64,000 nt of DNA from an uncultured Flammeovirgaceae bacterium (GTDB taxonomy: Bacteria; Bacteroidota; Bacteroidia; Cytophagales; Cyclobacteriaceae), in contig CAKZYA010000060.1 of the NCBI GenBank assembly GCA_937883755.1, positions 62,001 to 126,000 of the forward strand, in the 5' to 3' direction. The translations under genes and the position numbers were made by a program. Shown here piece after piece: positions 25,569 to 34,446 of this stretch (position 1 is its first letter; each line of letters starts with the position of its first letter). Below the pieces are notes generated by a model. It made no database searches and was not told where the DNA came from. It saw nothing but the letters and a program-made list of their open reading frames with translations.

Positions 25569-26372
25569 ATGAAGGGAAGAATCGCTATACTCGGAGGGGG
25601 AAACTTAGGAAAAGCCATTGCTATTGGTTTAGCCAGCACCGAGCAGTACGAAGCTAACCATATTCTGGTAACCAAGCGCCGAATGCACGGGGTAGAGGAC
25701 TTGCAGAGACTAGGTATACAAACCACCAGTGATAACCGGGAAGCAGTGAAATCTTCCGAACTGATCTTGCTTTGTGTACAACCCAAACAACTTGAGTACT
25801 TGCTGATCGAGATCCGGGATGTGTTGAATCCGAAGCAGCACGTATTGGTATCTACCATTACCGGGGTGAGTATCCGGGATATTGCCCGACTTACTTTAGA
25901 TGAATTTCCTATCATCCGGGCGATGCCCAATACCGCTATTGCCATTCGGGAATCGATGACTTGTCTGGCCGCGCAGAATACATCAGATGATTTGCTCAAG
26001 CAGGTAAAAGCCATTTTTGATGTGATGGGGGAAACGTTGGTGATTGATGAAGAAATGATGGCAGCGGCCACTGTGCTGGGTGCCAGTGGTATTGCCTTTT
26101 GTTTGCGCTACATTAGGGCAGCGGCTCAAGGCGGCATTCAGATGGGATTTCACGCCGAAGAAGCGCAGAAAATAGCTGTACAGGTATGCCGGGGAGCAGC
26201 TTCGCTTATTCTACAAAATGAGCAGCATCCCGAAACTGAAATTGATAAAGTAACTACCCCCCAGGGCTGCACCATTGCCGGACTCAACGAAATGGAGCAT
26301 AACGGCCTAAGCTCCGCGGTCATTAAAGGCATTATGACTTCTCACCGTCGGATTGGGAAGATTACGGACTAA
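25569..26372 (+). CDS. proC: Pyrroline-5-carboxylate reductase
   Basis: A 267-residue NAD(P)H enzyme that makes proline from 1-pyrroline-5-carboxylate. The start is the ATG at 25569; the longer frame would include the repeat element. The dinucleotide loop is IAILGGGNLGKAIAIG at the N-terminus, followed by ELILLCVQPKQLEYLL, IRAMPNTAIAIRESMTCLA, and the C-terminal ProC helices (VLGASGIAFCLRYIRAAAQGGIQMG) with the signature TTPQGCTIAGLNEMEHNGLSSAVIKGI. In several Bacteroidota proC sits inside the arginine cluster, but here it lies about 9.5 kb from argF'. Confidence 0.95.
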   Translation: MKGRIAILGGGNLGKAIAIGLASTEQYEANHILVTKRRMHGVEDLQRLGIQTTSDNREAVKSSELILLCVQPKQLEYLLIEIRDVLNPKQHVLVSTITGVSIRDIARLTLDEFPIIRAMPNTAIAIRESMTCLAAQNTSDDLLKQVKAIFDVMGETLVIDEEMMAAATVLGASGIAFCLRYIRAAAQGGIQMGFHAEEAQKIAVQVCRGAASLILQNEQHPETEIDKVTTPQGCTIAGLNEMEHNGLSSAVIKGIMTSHRRIGKITD

Positions 26373-26466
26373 TACGATACAGGTAGTACTTAAAGTTTAT
26401 ATCTGACAGTATTCTCAGCCTATCCCATTTCTGCCGATCTTTCGCTATTTTTAGATAAAAAGTAGC

Positions 26467-29172
26467 ATGTCAGGGATCGGCTATACTTTATTGCGAGTGG
26501 CCTCGGCCGTTATTGATGCCGGGGTACAGCCCAATTTTGGCTTTGCGACGGCTAAAAAAATTCGCCTGACCAACATCTGTGCAATACTAGCGGGTGGAGC
26601 GGCTTTTCCCTACTTATTTCATTTTCTCAGCTATAGTACTTTGCTGGCAGTAGCAACTGGTATTTCTTGCCTGGGCTTTATCAGCACAATAGTATTTAAT
26701 AGTCTTCAGCAGTACTCACTAGCTCGATGGCTACTTATTACCAATGCTAATTTTTACCTGTTTACTACTGCCTCGGCGTTGGGGCGGGAAGCAGGCGAAC
26801 AGATGATTTATTTTCCGGTGATGGTGGGCTCGGTGTTAGTGTTTGCATTTCAAGAAAGACCCAGTTGGTGGGCCACTGTAGCATTAAGCTTATTCTGCTT
26901 ATTTCTCTTGGAATGGACCGACTATCAACTTTGGTCTATCCAACCTTCTCCTGACGAGCAGCAGGTCTACTATCAGGGGAATTTAATTATTACTTCATTC
27001 TGTACGGTGGCTTTGGCGCTATTCAGTTTCTCTTTGTACGAGAAGCAGTACCGACAGAATCAAAGGCTACTCCAGAACCGTCGGGAAACCGAAGCTGTCA
27101 TTAATTACTTTTCTACCTCACTGTTTGGCAAAAATACGGTGGATGAGATACTGTGGGATATTGCCAAAAACTGCATTGCTCGCCTCAAACTAGTAGACTG
27201 TGTTATCTACTTGCTGGACGATGACCATCAGATGTTGGTGCAAAAAGCCGCCTACGGCTCAAAAAATCCCAAAGATTTTGATATTTACCATCCTATTGAA
27301 ATTCCGGTAGGTCAGGGCATCGTGGGCAGTGTGGCTCAAACTGGTAAGGCGGAAATTATTTCAGATACCTCCTTAGATGCCCGTTACATCGCCGATGATG
27401 AAGTACGGTTATCGGAAATTGCCGTTCCCCTCGTTTATCAGGAAAAGGTGCTAGGGGTGATTGATGCTGAGCACCCGGATAAAAACTTTTTTACGGAAGA
27501 GCATCTGACGATTCTGGAAATTATCGCGGCTTTATGCTCAAACAAAATCGTTAAAGCCCGGGCAGAAGAAGAATATCAGCAGGCGGAAGCAGTGCGCCAG
27601 GAGGCCGAACGGATAAAGGCACTGGATGAAGCTAAATCGCAGTTTTTTGCCAACGTTACCCACGAGTTTCGTACTCCGCTCACGCTGATTATTGGCCCAC
27701 TGGAGCAAAAGCTATCCAGCGTTTTACCGGATGAAGAACGTCAGACTACCGAGCGGATGCTCCGACACGCCCAGCGACTATTACGGTTAATCAATCAACT
27801 GCTCGATTTTGCTAAGTTAGAGCAACAGCCGCTTCAACTCTCGGTGCAGCCCGGAAGTCTGACCCACTTTCTTCAGTCGCTATTTGCATCCTTTGAGTGG
27901 CAGGCTCAGCAGCAACAAGTTGACTATCAGATTCACTGGCCAAGTCAGGAAATTACGGGCTACTTTGATGCGGATAAACTGGATAAGATCATCTATAACT
28001 TGTTATCAAATGCGTTTAAGTTTACTTCGCGTCAGGGAAAAGTTGTCGTCATAGTGGTTGAACGAGAGAAGCAGTTAGAAGTACAGGTGAGAAACAGTGG
28101 AAAAGGTATTCCGCCCGATCAGCTTCCGCATATTTTTGAGCGGTTTTATCAAGCAAAACATGCTGAAAATTCCTCCTCGGGAGGCTCGGGTATTGGGTTG
28201 GCTCTCACCCAAGAGCTAGTAACCATCCACCAGGGAACCATTACGGTAGAAAGCATTCCCGATCAGGAAACTGTCTTCATGGTAAGTATTCCGATTGATA
28301 AAGCCGAATATAAACAAGCCGAAGAGGCTTTAATAGAAACTTCTTTTCCCGGTTTGGAACCTACCCATCCGCTAAAACCGGAAGTTTCTCATATTGAACT
28401 AAAAACTGATATTGACCTTCCCACATTACTGCTGGTAGAAGACCACCACGATTTACGAGCTTATGTACGCGAGCAGACGGCATCAGACTATCAAGTATTG
28501 GAGGCCGTTGATGGAGTGGAAGGTTGGGAGGCAGCATTAGCGCATAGCCCCGATCTGATTATCTGCGACTGGATGATGCCTCGCCTCGACGGACGAACCT
28601 TATGCGAGCGACTGAAAACCGACGTGCGTACCTCCCATATTCCGGTGATTATGCTCACCGCTCGCGCCGACCAAACCAGCCGACTGGCTGGGCTAGAAAC
28701 CGGGGCGGATGTGTATCTGGTAAAGCCCTTTAACCCGGAAGAGTTACGATTGCGGATACGAAAGCTGGTGGAACAGCGAATACAACTACGAAGTCATTTT
28801 CAGCAGGAGTTAATTGTGTCTCCGCAAGAAATAAAGGTGAATAGCACCGACGAGCGGTTTCTCCAGCAGGCTGTAGCATTAATCGATAGCCAACTGGCTA
28901 ACCCCAATTTTACGGTGGCAGAATGGCAGCAAGAACTCAACCTCAGCCGGATGCACCTGCACCGCAAACTAAAAGCCCTTACCGGACAGTCAGCTACCGA
29001 GTTTATCCGTACCTATCGCCTGAAACGAGCTGCTCAATTACTAGCTCAACGAGCCGATAATGTCTCTCAAATTGCCTACCAAGTGGGATTTAGTAGCCTA
29101 GCTTATTTTACCACCAGCTTTAAAACCCAGTTTGGTTGTAACCCTTCGGAATACGCTGAAAAGGCTGAATAG
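26467..29172 (+). CDS. Membrane hybrid histidine kinase / AraC-type response regulator
   Basis: A 901-residue one-protein two-component system. About six membrane segments lie in residues 25-195 (for example CAILAGGAAFPYLFHFLSY and LIITSFCTVALALFSFSLY), then a GAF domain (about 205-365), a coiled linker, HisKA with the H-box FFANVTHEFRTPL (His399), HATPase (YNLLSNAFKF, GSGIGLALTQELV), a receiver domain with the phospho-acceptor in IICDWMMPRLDG (Asp701), and a C-terminal AraC HTH (about 805-897; SRMHLHRKLKALTGQSATEFIR). It resembles the hybrid systems that control polysaccharide genes in Bacteroides, but the sensor is a membrane-GAF module, not a periplasmic propeller. It may control the beta-helix lipoprotein gene at 29353. 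Confidence 0.9.
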   Translation: MSGIGYTLLRVASAVIDAGVQPNFGFATAKKIRLTNICAILAGGAAFPYLFHFLSYSTLLAVATGISCLGFISTIVFNSLQQYSLARWLLITNANFYLFTTASALGREAGEQMIYFPVMVGSVLVFAFQERPSWWATVALSLFCLFLLEWTDYQLWSIQPSPDEQQVYYQGNLIITSFCTVALALFSFSLYEKQYRQNQRLLQNRRETEAVINYFSTSLFGKNTVDEILWDIAKNCIARLKLVDCVIYLLDDDHQMLVQKAAYGSKNPKDFDIYHPIEIPVGQGIVGSVAQTGKAEIISDTSLDARYIADDEVRLSEIAVPLVYQEKVLGVIDAEHPDKNFFTEEHLTILEIIAALCSNKIVKARAEEEYQQAEAVRQEAERIKALDEAKSQFFANVTHEFRTPLTLIIGPLEQKLSSVLPDEERQTTERMLRHAQRLLRLINQLLDFAKLEQQPLQLSVQPGSLTHFLQSLFASFEWQAQQQQVDYQIHWPSQEITGYFDADKLDKIIYNLLSNAFKFTSRQGKVVVIVVEREKQLEVQVRNSGKGIPPDQLPHIFERFYQAKHAENSSSGGSGIGLALTQELVTIHQGTITVESIPDQETVFMVSIPIDKAEYKQAEEALIETSFPGLEPTHPLKPEVSHIELKTDIDLPTLLLVEDHHDLRAYVREQTASDYQVLEAVDGVEGWEAALAHSPDLIICDWMMPRLDGRTLCERLKTDVRTSHIPVIMLTARADQTSRLAGLETGADVYLVKPFNPEELRLRIRKLVEQRIQLRSHFQQELIVSPQEIKVNSTDERFLQQAVALIDSQLANPNFTVAEWQQELNLSRMHLHRKLKALTGQSATEFIRTYRLKRAAQLLAQRADNVSQIAYQVGFSSLAYFTTSFKTQFGCNPSEYAEKAE

Positions 29173-29189
29173 GCCGACTTTTGGGCGCG

Positions 29190-29230
29190 GGTTACATAAC
29201 GGTAAAAATAGGTTACACTAGCGTAAAAGC
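29190..29230 (+). promoter_or_regulatory. Direct repeat with 21-bp spacing, candidate AraC-type operator
   Basis: Two 20-nt sites at 29190-29209 and 29211-29230, start-to-start 21 bp, identical in 14 of 20 positions (shared GGTTACA, then GTAAAA). A further GGTTAC occurs at 29245-29250, and within it an inverted repeat TTACCTT / AAGGTAA (29248-29263). Two tandem half-sites about two helical turns apart are the usual target of AraC-type domains such as the one encoded just upstream. Confidence 0.5.
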
Positions 29231-29352
29231 TAGCTCATACGATTGGTTACCTTGAAAGGTAATTTAACTTACTAATAGGACGAGAAGCATCTTATATCTA
29301 GCTGCAACTGCCTCGCTGTTGTCCGACGAATAAAATAACCAAGAACCTAACT

Positions 29353-31452
29353 ATGAAACTCCCAAACTTTATGACCTCACGTACTTATTCACTTTCACTA
29401 ATAATTTTAACATCAATAATTCTAATTGGGCTATTTTCCAGCTGTGGTGAAGAAAGCGGCGGAGATGACCCCGACCCTGTTCCGATGCCCACGATCTCAT
29501 CCATTGATCCTAGCAGTGGGATGGTAGGGGATGAAGTAACCATCACCGGAACCAACTTTGGTAGTACCGCCAGTGAAAATACGGTAACTTTTAATGGCGT
29601 CACTGCTTCGGTAGGAACCGCTTCAGCCACTCAATTGGTAGTAGAAGTCCCCGAAAACGTTACCACTGGTCCAGTTGCCGTCACGGTGGGTGACCAAACC
29701 GTGCGGGGACCAGACTTTACCATTATTGAAGCGAATCTATTTGATTGTGCTAATAACGAAATCACCGAAGATATCACCTGGGAAGACCTGGGTGATGGTG
29801 TCGACTATGTTATTGAGTGTGCGATTTCAGTAAAAGAAAATGCCCTGCTGACTATTGAACCGGGTGTAACCATCCAGTTTGAGGGACAGGAAAGTGGTAT
29901 CTTTACTAGCGATGGCGGAGGTTTGAAAGCGGTTGGTACTTCCGCTGATCCTATTCAGTTTCTAGGAACCAGCGAAAACCCCGGAACCTGGAAAGGAATA
30001 TACTTCGGCTCCGATCATCCCGAAAATCGGCTAGAGTATGTCGTGGTAAAGCACGCCGGACGAACCGCTTCTGTACAATCAGGAGAGACTGGGGCAGTGC
30101 AACTTAGTCGGGATGATGAGTCTAAAGCCGCTCTGGTGAACGTCACTATTGAAGAAAATGAAGGCTACGGGCTATTTGTCACTGACGAAAGTGAGCTCAG
30201 TGAATTTGCTGACAATACTATTTTGGGTAACACCCAAGCACCCGTAGGTATTTACTTCAATCAGCTAGGCAGCCTGGATGCTAACTCTAACTATCAGGGT
30301 AATGATGATAACTTTATTGAAGTACGAAAAAATGATATCGAAGACGATGAGGTCACCATGCCCAAAGTGAACGTACCCTATCGCTTTATAGAAAGTTCAC
30401 GTTACGATATTGCGCAATCACTCACCATCAGTGCGGGTAATACGCTAGAGTTTGTGAGCGGTGCCGGGCTTCGGTTGGGCAGTCCGGGTACTGATTGTGG
30501 TATAACTACCGGGGCACTTAATGCCACAGGTACTACTGAAGAACCTATTATTTTTCGCGGAGTGAACGAAGGTCGGGGCAGTTGGTTAGGGATTGGCTTC
30601 AACTCCGCTAGTCCGAATAATAAGCTGATTTACTGCGAGATTTCCGGTGGGGGTAGTGGAGATTTTTATAATGCTTCTGACTTTGCGGCCAATGTTACAC
30701 TCCAGTGCGAGAGCAAGGTTATGATTCAGAATACAATAATCAGCGAAAGCGGGGGCTACGGTATTTATCTATTAGATGAAGACGCTCAGCTAGGTCAGTT
30801 CACCGAGAATACAATTACCGACAATGAGTTATCTCCAGTCTGGCTACATTTTCCGCAAGTAGACCAACTGGATGCGGCCTCTGTTTATGCCGAAGGAAAC
30901 GGGCAGATGTACATTGAAGTGGAAGGAGATGGAGTTGAAGATGCTGACTTGACAGTAAAAAAGCTGGAGGTGCCGTACCGGATAAGTCCGGATGGACTTG
31001 GTCGAGAAACCTTTGTGGGGAAAGTCCTGACCATTGAACCAGGGGTAGTTATGGAGTTTGAGACTTCGGCCGGAATTATTCTGGGCAGCCCGGGCACTGA
31101 TTGTGGTGTAACTTCCGGAGTGTTCAATGCGGTGGGCACCGCCGAAGAACCTATTATCCTAAAAGGGGCTACTGAAGGACAGGGAGCCTGGGTTGGTATT
31201 GGGATCAATTCCAGTAGTTCGGAAAATAAACTAATCTACTGTACCCTGTCTGGCGGGGGCTCAAAACAATTATACAATGCGGGTGGCCAGGGCAATCTGG
31301 TGATTCATTGCGAAGGGCGAGCCGAAGTGAGAAATTCTACGATTAGCGAAAGTGGCGGCTGGGGTATCGACTTTGTGCAGGGTGGCAATTCACTCACGGA
31401 ATCGGATAATACATTTGACAACAACGCTGAGGGTAATATCGCCCCGAATTAG
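29353..31452 (+). CDS. IPT/TIG and right-handed beta-helix lipoprotein
   Basis: A 699-residue surface or periplasmic lipoprotein (signal through ILTSIILIGLFSSC, Cys near residue 31). An IPT/TIG domain (about residues 45-125: ISSIDPSSGMVGDEVTITGTNFGS) is followed by three similar beta-helix modules of about 180-190 residues. Modules 2 and 3 each open with LTI(S/E)-G-x-x-(L/M)EF and contain GSPGTDCG, then NKLIYC and SGGGS, and end with NTIISESGGYGI or STISESGGWGI; the first module is more divergent. The repeated Cys positions could make disulfides. Such folds bind or cleave polysaccharides, but no pectate-lyase catalytic motif is obvious. It follows the hybrid regulator gene and may be its target. 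Confidence 0.82.
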   Translation: MKLPNFMTSRTYSLSLIILTSIILIGLFSSCGEESGGDDPDPVPMPTISSIDPSSGMVGDEVTITGTNFGSTASENTVTFNGVTASVGTASATQLVVEVPENVTTGPVAVTVGDQTVRGPDFTIIEANLFDCANNEITEDITWEDLGDGVDYVIECAISVKENALLTIEPGVTIQFEGQESGIFTSDGGGLKAVGTSADPIQFLGTSENPGTWKGIYFGSDHPENRLEYVVVKHAGRTASVQSGETGAVQLSRDDESKAALVNVTIEENEGYGLFVTDESELSEFADNTILGNTQAPVGIYFNQLGSLDANSNYQGNDDNFIEVRKNDIEDDEVTMPKVNVPYRFIESSRYDIAQSLTISAGNTLEFVSGAGLRLGSPGTDCGITTGALNATGTTEEPIIFRGVNEGRGSWLGIGFNSASPNNKLIYCEISGGGSGDFYNASDFAANVTLQCESKVMIQNTIISESGGYGIYLLDEDAQLGQFTENTITDNELSPVWLHFPQVDQLDAASVYAEGNGQMYIEVEGDGVEDADLTVKKLEVPYRISPDGLGRETFVGKVLTIEPGVVMEFETSAGIILGSPGTDCGVTSGVFNAVGTAEEPIILKGATEGQGAWVGIGINSSSSENKLIYCTLSGGGSKQLYNAGGQGNLVIHCEGRAEVRNSTISESGGWGIDFVQGGNSLTESDNTFDNNAEGNIAPN

Positions 31453-31543
31453 TTATGAAGAAATCGTAAGTAATATGATTAGTCAGGTCTGGAAGAGAAA
31501 GTAAATTGCCAGCCTGGTAGACTGAACTACCACTGAAAAAGCT

Positions 31544-32197
31544 ATGGATTTATCCCTGAATAGAGTGCCAAGCACTTTCTTTAAGATTGCCATTTGGACT
31601 GTGATAATCGGTCTTTCGGTGTACTTCTTTATTGAAGGCGTATTTCCTTATTTCTCCGGTGATCTGCCAGAGCGAAAGTTAGCTATTCAGGGTTGGCTGG
31701 TATTACACCTGATCGGAGGGGCTTGCTCCCTCTTTTTAGGGCCGTTTCTGCTTTGGAAGTGGTTCAGAAACAAATACTTGTGGCTTCACCGTCGTATGGG
31801 AAAGGTTTATATAATCGGTACCTTGGTGTCAGCAGTACTGGCTTTTCGGTTATTGATAAATGATTATCCGCTGCCGGGAGCAGTTCCCTCACTTTTTGTT
31901 CTGGCTGGGCTATGGGCATTTATGGCGGTTGCTGCTTGGGTCGCTATCCGAAGAAAAGACATCCGCAATCACCGCTGTTTCGTCATCCGAAGCTACGCAC
32001 TCGGTTTAGCATTTGTATTCATCCGCATTCTCGATAGGCTAGAAGAATTCGGTTATAGCGTACTGTCCTTTATTGAAGATATAACAATGCGATATACCCT
32101 CTACGAGTGGATGTGTTGGGTATTTCCGTTGGTCATCATCGAGCTGTGGCTCAGCTGGTTACCCGCCTTGAAAAGAAGTTCAGCATCTTTAAAGTGA
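31544..32197 (+). CDS. DUF2306 membrane protein
   Basis: A 217-residue protein with about six membrane segments: IAIWTVIIGLSVYFFI, GWLVLHLIGGACSLFLGPFLLW, VYIIGTLVSAVLAFRLLI, SLFVLAGLWAFMAVAAWVAI, ALGLAFVFIRILDRL and WMCWVFPLVIIELWLSWL. The DUF2306 features H(L)IGGxxxLxLGP, WLHRRMGKVYIIG and the R-N-H-R-x-x-x-I-R-S pair (DIRNHRCFVIRSYAL) are present; conserved His residues may bind haem or metal in this family, though this is not shown. It is 118 nt upstream of the cytochrome gene on the same strand, which gives a loose link to respiration. Confidence 0.85.
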   Translation: MDLSLNRVPSTFFKIAIWTVIIGLSVYFFIEGVFPYFSGDLPERKLAIQGWLVLHLIGGACSLFLGPFLLWKWFRNKYLWLHRRMGKVYIIGTLVSAVLAFRLLINDYPLPGAVPSLFVLAGLWAFMAVAAWVAIRRKDIRNHRCFVIRSYALGLAFVFIRILDRLEEFGYSVLSFIEDITMRYTLYEWMCWVFPLVIIELWLSWLPALKRSSASLK

Positions 32198-32314
32198 AGC
32201 TTTCTTATTTCTTGATTTATATAAAATTAGAAGACGATATAGACCAAAAAACACAACCTTCTTTGACTTCAGTAAGGGTTACTGAGGCCTATTTATGAAT
32301 ATATATCCGCAACC

Positions 32315-33859
32315 ATGATTACCAAAAAAATAGTATTTGCCGTTTTCACAGGTTGGCTTGTGGTACTTTTCGTTGCTACCCAGCAACCCGGACATTTTAC
32401 AGTCGACATTCCTAAAACCTGGGACATGCAGGAAATTATACGCTTTCACCTGCCGCCCCCCGATAGTTCGGTAACCGTAACCTACGCTTCCGAAGAATAC
32501 TATAATAGTTTGCCTGAACACGTTATCTACAAAACCTATCCGGTTTACGTACAAGAACAGGAACCCGAGGGCTATCTGGACTCCATTCGTACTTTAGAAC
32601 CGGAAGTAGTTTTTGACCTGAGTAAGATTAAAACCCAGGAGGACTGGATCAAGGCGGGGGAAGCGGTATTTCACTGGCCTACTTCCTTCAGCCCACCCTA
32701 TCAACCTCCCACTTCTTATATCGACCGGAAAGAAACAGATGTTACAGGTGCGCCGGTCACCCCGGAAGGGCTTTACCCTTTCAGTCATTATGTAGTAAAA
32801 GAAAAAGGGCAGATACAGCTTGGTTTTTTATCCTGTGCCAACTGCCATACTCGCGTGATGGAAGATGGCTCTTTGATCGTGGGGGGACAGGGAAACCCGG
32901 CCTTTGACCCGGAATTTGCCGTTTTTGTAAAACTATTTCACGTCCCCTTTGCTACACTTCAGAAAGGAGTACATCAACTGACCTATGCGCCTTGGGCGCC
33001 CGAGGTGTCGGAGTACGCGATGAGTATGGATTCAGCTGATTTAGTAGATATGACCATTGCCCACCCGAATGGTACCATGGTCCGTCAGGGTATTAGCTTT
33101 GGCCCTGCCGAAGATGCGGTGGCGGTACCCAGCCTTATTGGCCTGAAAGATATGAAGTATATGGATAAAACCGGGCTCATGTTACACGAAGGGCCTGGCG
33201 ACCTAATGCGCTATGCCGCCTTCAATCAGGGTATGGATATGCTGACCCGCTACAACGATTTTATTCCAATGGGGGTAAATGACTATACCGAACTTCCAGA
33301 GGCAGCAGAATGGGATCATCCTTTTGGCTACGATCCCTTTCGCTATAGCGATGCCCAACTCTACGCGCTCACTCAGTATATTTACTCATTGAAACCACCG
33401 GAAAACCCTAACTACTTTGACGAAGCCTTGCTGAGCCGGGGAGAAACCATATTCAAAGAACAGGGTTGTATCACCTGTCATACGCCTCCGCTATACACCA
33501 ATAATCAATTGACTCCCGCATTGGGTTTTGAGCCACCTAAAGAACACTTCGAGAAATATGACATCTTTAACGTATCGGTAGAAACTGATCCTACGTTGGC
33601 GATGAAGTCGCGTAGGGGAACGGGCTACTATAAGATTCCTTCGCTGCTGGGTCTATGGTACCGCGGGCCGTACCTGCACAGCGGAAATTTAGCTAACTTA
33701 GAAGACCTGTTTGATCCGGCTCGTTTACAAGATGACTATGTTCCTACTGGATACAAACCGTATATGGTAGAAACAATGGCGGTGAAAGGTCATGAGTTTG
33801 GTATGGAACTGAATGAGGGCGATAAGCAAGCATTGGTAGCCTTCCTGAAGTCATTATAG
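32315..33859 (+). CDS. Di-haem c-type cytochrome (cytochrome c peroxidase/MauG-like)
   Basis: A 514-residue exported or membrane-anchored protein (MITKKIVFAVFTGWLVVLFVATQQ). Two c-type haem sites are visible: C174-A-N-C-H and C385-I-T-C-H. The C-terminal domain carries YKIPSLLGLWYRGPYLHSGN and EDLFDPARLQDDYVPTGYKP, the closing pattern of di-haem peroxidase/MauG-like enzymes. Long insertions separate the two haem domains. Its stop codon is 1 nt from the YceI start, so the two are probably co-translated. It likely reduces peroxide or oxidises a substrate in the periplasm; the electron donor is not identified. Confidence 0.88.
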   Translation: MITKKIVFAVFTGWLVVLFVATQQPGHFTVDIPKTWDMQEIIRFHLPPPDSSVTVTYASEEYYNSLPEHVIYKTYPVYVQEQEPEGYLDSIRTLEPEVVFDLSKIKTQEDWIKAGEAVFHWPTSFSPPYQPPTSYIDRKETDVTGAPVTPEGLYPFSHYVVKEKGQIQLGFLSCANCHTRVMEDGSLIVGGQGNPAFDPEFAVFVKLFHVPFATLQKGVHQLTYAPWAPEVSEYAMSMDSADLVDMTIAHPNGTMVRQGISFGPAEDAVAVPSLIGLKDMKYMDKTGLMLHEGPGDLMRYAAFNQGMDMLTRYNDFIPMGVNDYTELPEAAEWDHPFGYDPFRYSDAQLYALTQYIYSLKPPENPNYFDEALLSRGETIFKEQGCITCHTPPLYTNNQLTPALGFEPPKEHFEKYDIFNVSVETDPTLAMKSRRGTGYYKIPSLLGLWYRGPYLHSGNLANLEDLFDPARLQDDYVPTGYKPYMVETMAVKGHEFGMELNEGDKQALVAFLKSL

Positions 33860-33860
33860 T

Positions 33861-34409
33861 ATGCTTGTCCGTCCACTTACCATCACCCTCATGCTGAGTT
33901 TCTGTAGCTTCATTATCGTTGCTCAGGAAACATACCAAGTCGAGGAGTATCAGGTGAATTTTTTCATCAAAAATGCCGGAATCACCGTAGAAGGTCGCCT
34001 GGATAGTTTGAAGGCTGAAGTATTATTTGATTATCGAGAGCCTAGCAACAGTCAGATAATCGCCTCCGTGGCTCCCAGCACGATTCAAACTGGTATCAAG
34101 ATTCGGGACAAGCATTTAACCCGGGCAGATTACTTTGATGTAGCGCAATATCCTATAATCAGTCTACGGTCATTGAATTTTACCCAAAAAGATCAGCAAA
34201 CGCTTTTGGGTAGATTTGAGCTGACTATTAAAAACATTACTCAGGAGATAACTATGCCCATTAGCTACTTTTATTCGGACGATATACTTCGGTTGGAAGG
34301 AACATGTACAATTAACCGATTAGACTTTGGACTAGGTGAGGAAAGTCTCATCCTGGCGGATGACGTAGAATTACGGCTAACTGCCAACCTGAAGCAGTTG
34401 AAGATATAA
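33861..34409 (+). CDS. YceI-family periplasmic protein
   Basis: A 182-residue protein with a signal peptide (MLVRPLTITLMLSFCSFIIVAQ) and one YceI lipocalin-like barrel: YQVNFFIKNAGITVEGRLDSLKAEVLFD, an I-K-x-R-D-x-H-L segment (IKIRDKHLTRADYFDVAQYPIISLRS), TLLGRFELTIKNITQEITMPISY and INRLDFGLGEES. Family members bind polyisoprenoids or other lipids in the periplasm. The gene begins 1 nt after the di-haem cytochrome stop codon, a pairing that suggests delivery of a quinone-like ligand, which is inference. Confidence 0.88.
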   Translation: MLVRPLTITLMLSFCSFIIVAQETYQVEEYQVNFFIKNAGITVEGRLDSLKAEVLFDYREPSNSQIIASVAPSTIQTGIKIRDKHLTRADYFDVAQYPIISLRSLNFTQKDQQTLLGRFELTIKNITQEITMPISYFYSDDILRLEGTCTINRLDFGLGEESLILADDVELRLTANLKQLKI

Positions 34410-34446
34410 GTGTTTATAAGCGAAAGTAGATATTTTGGACGATCAA

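Noticed and set aside
25544-26071. Minus-strand ORF of 175 codons antisense to proC
   Set aside because: It lies wholly opposite the conserved proC frame, and its residues show no domain; it is a shadow.
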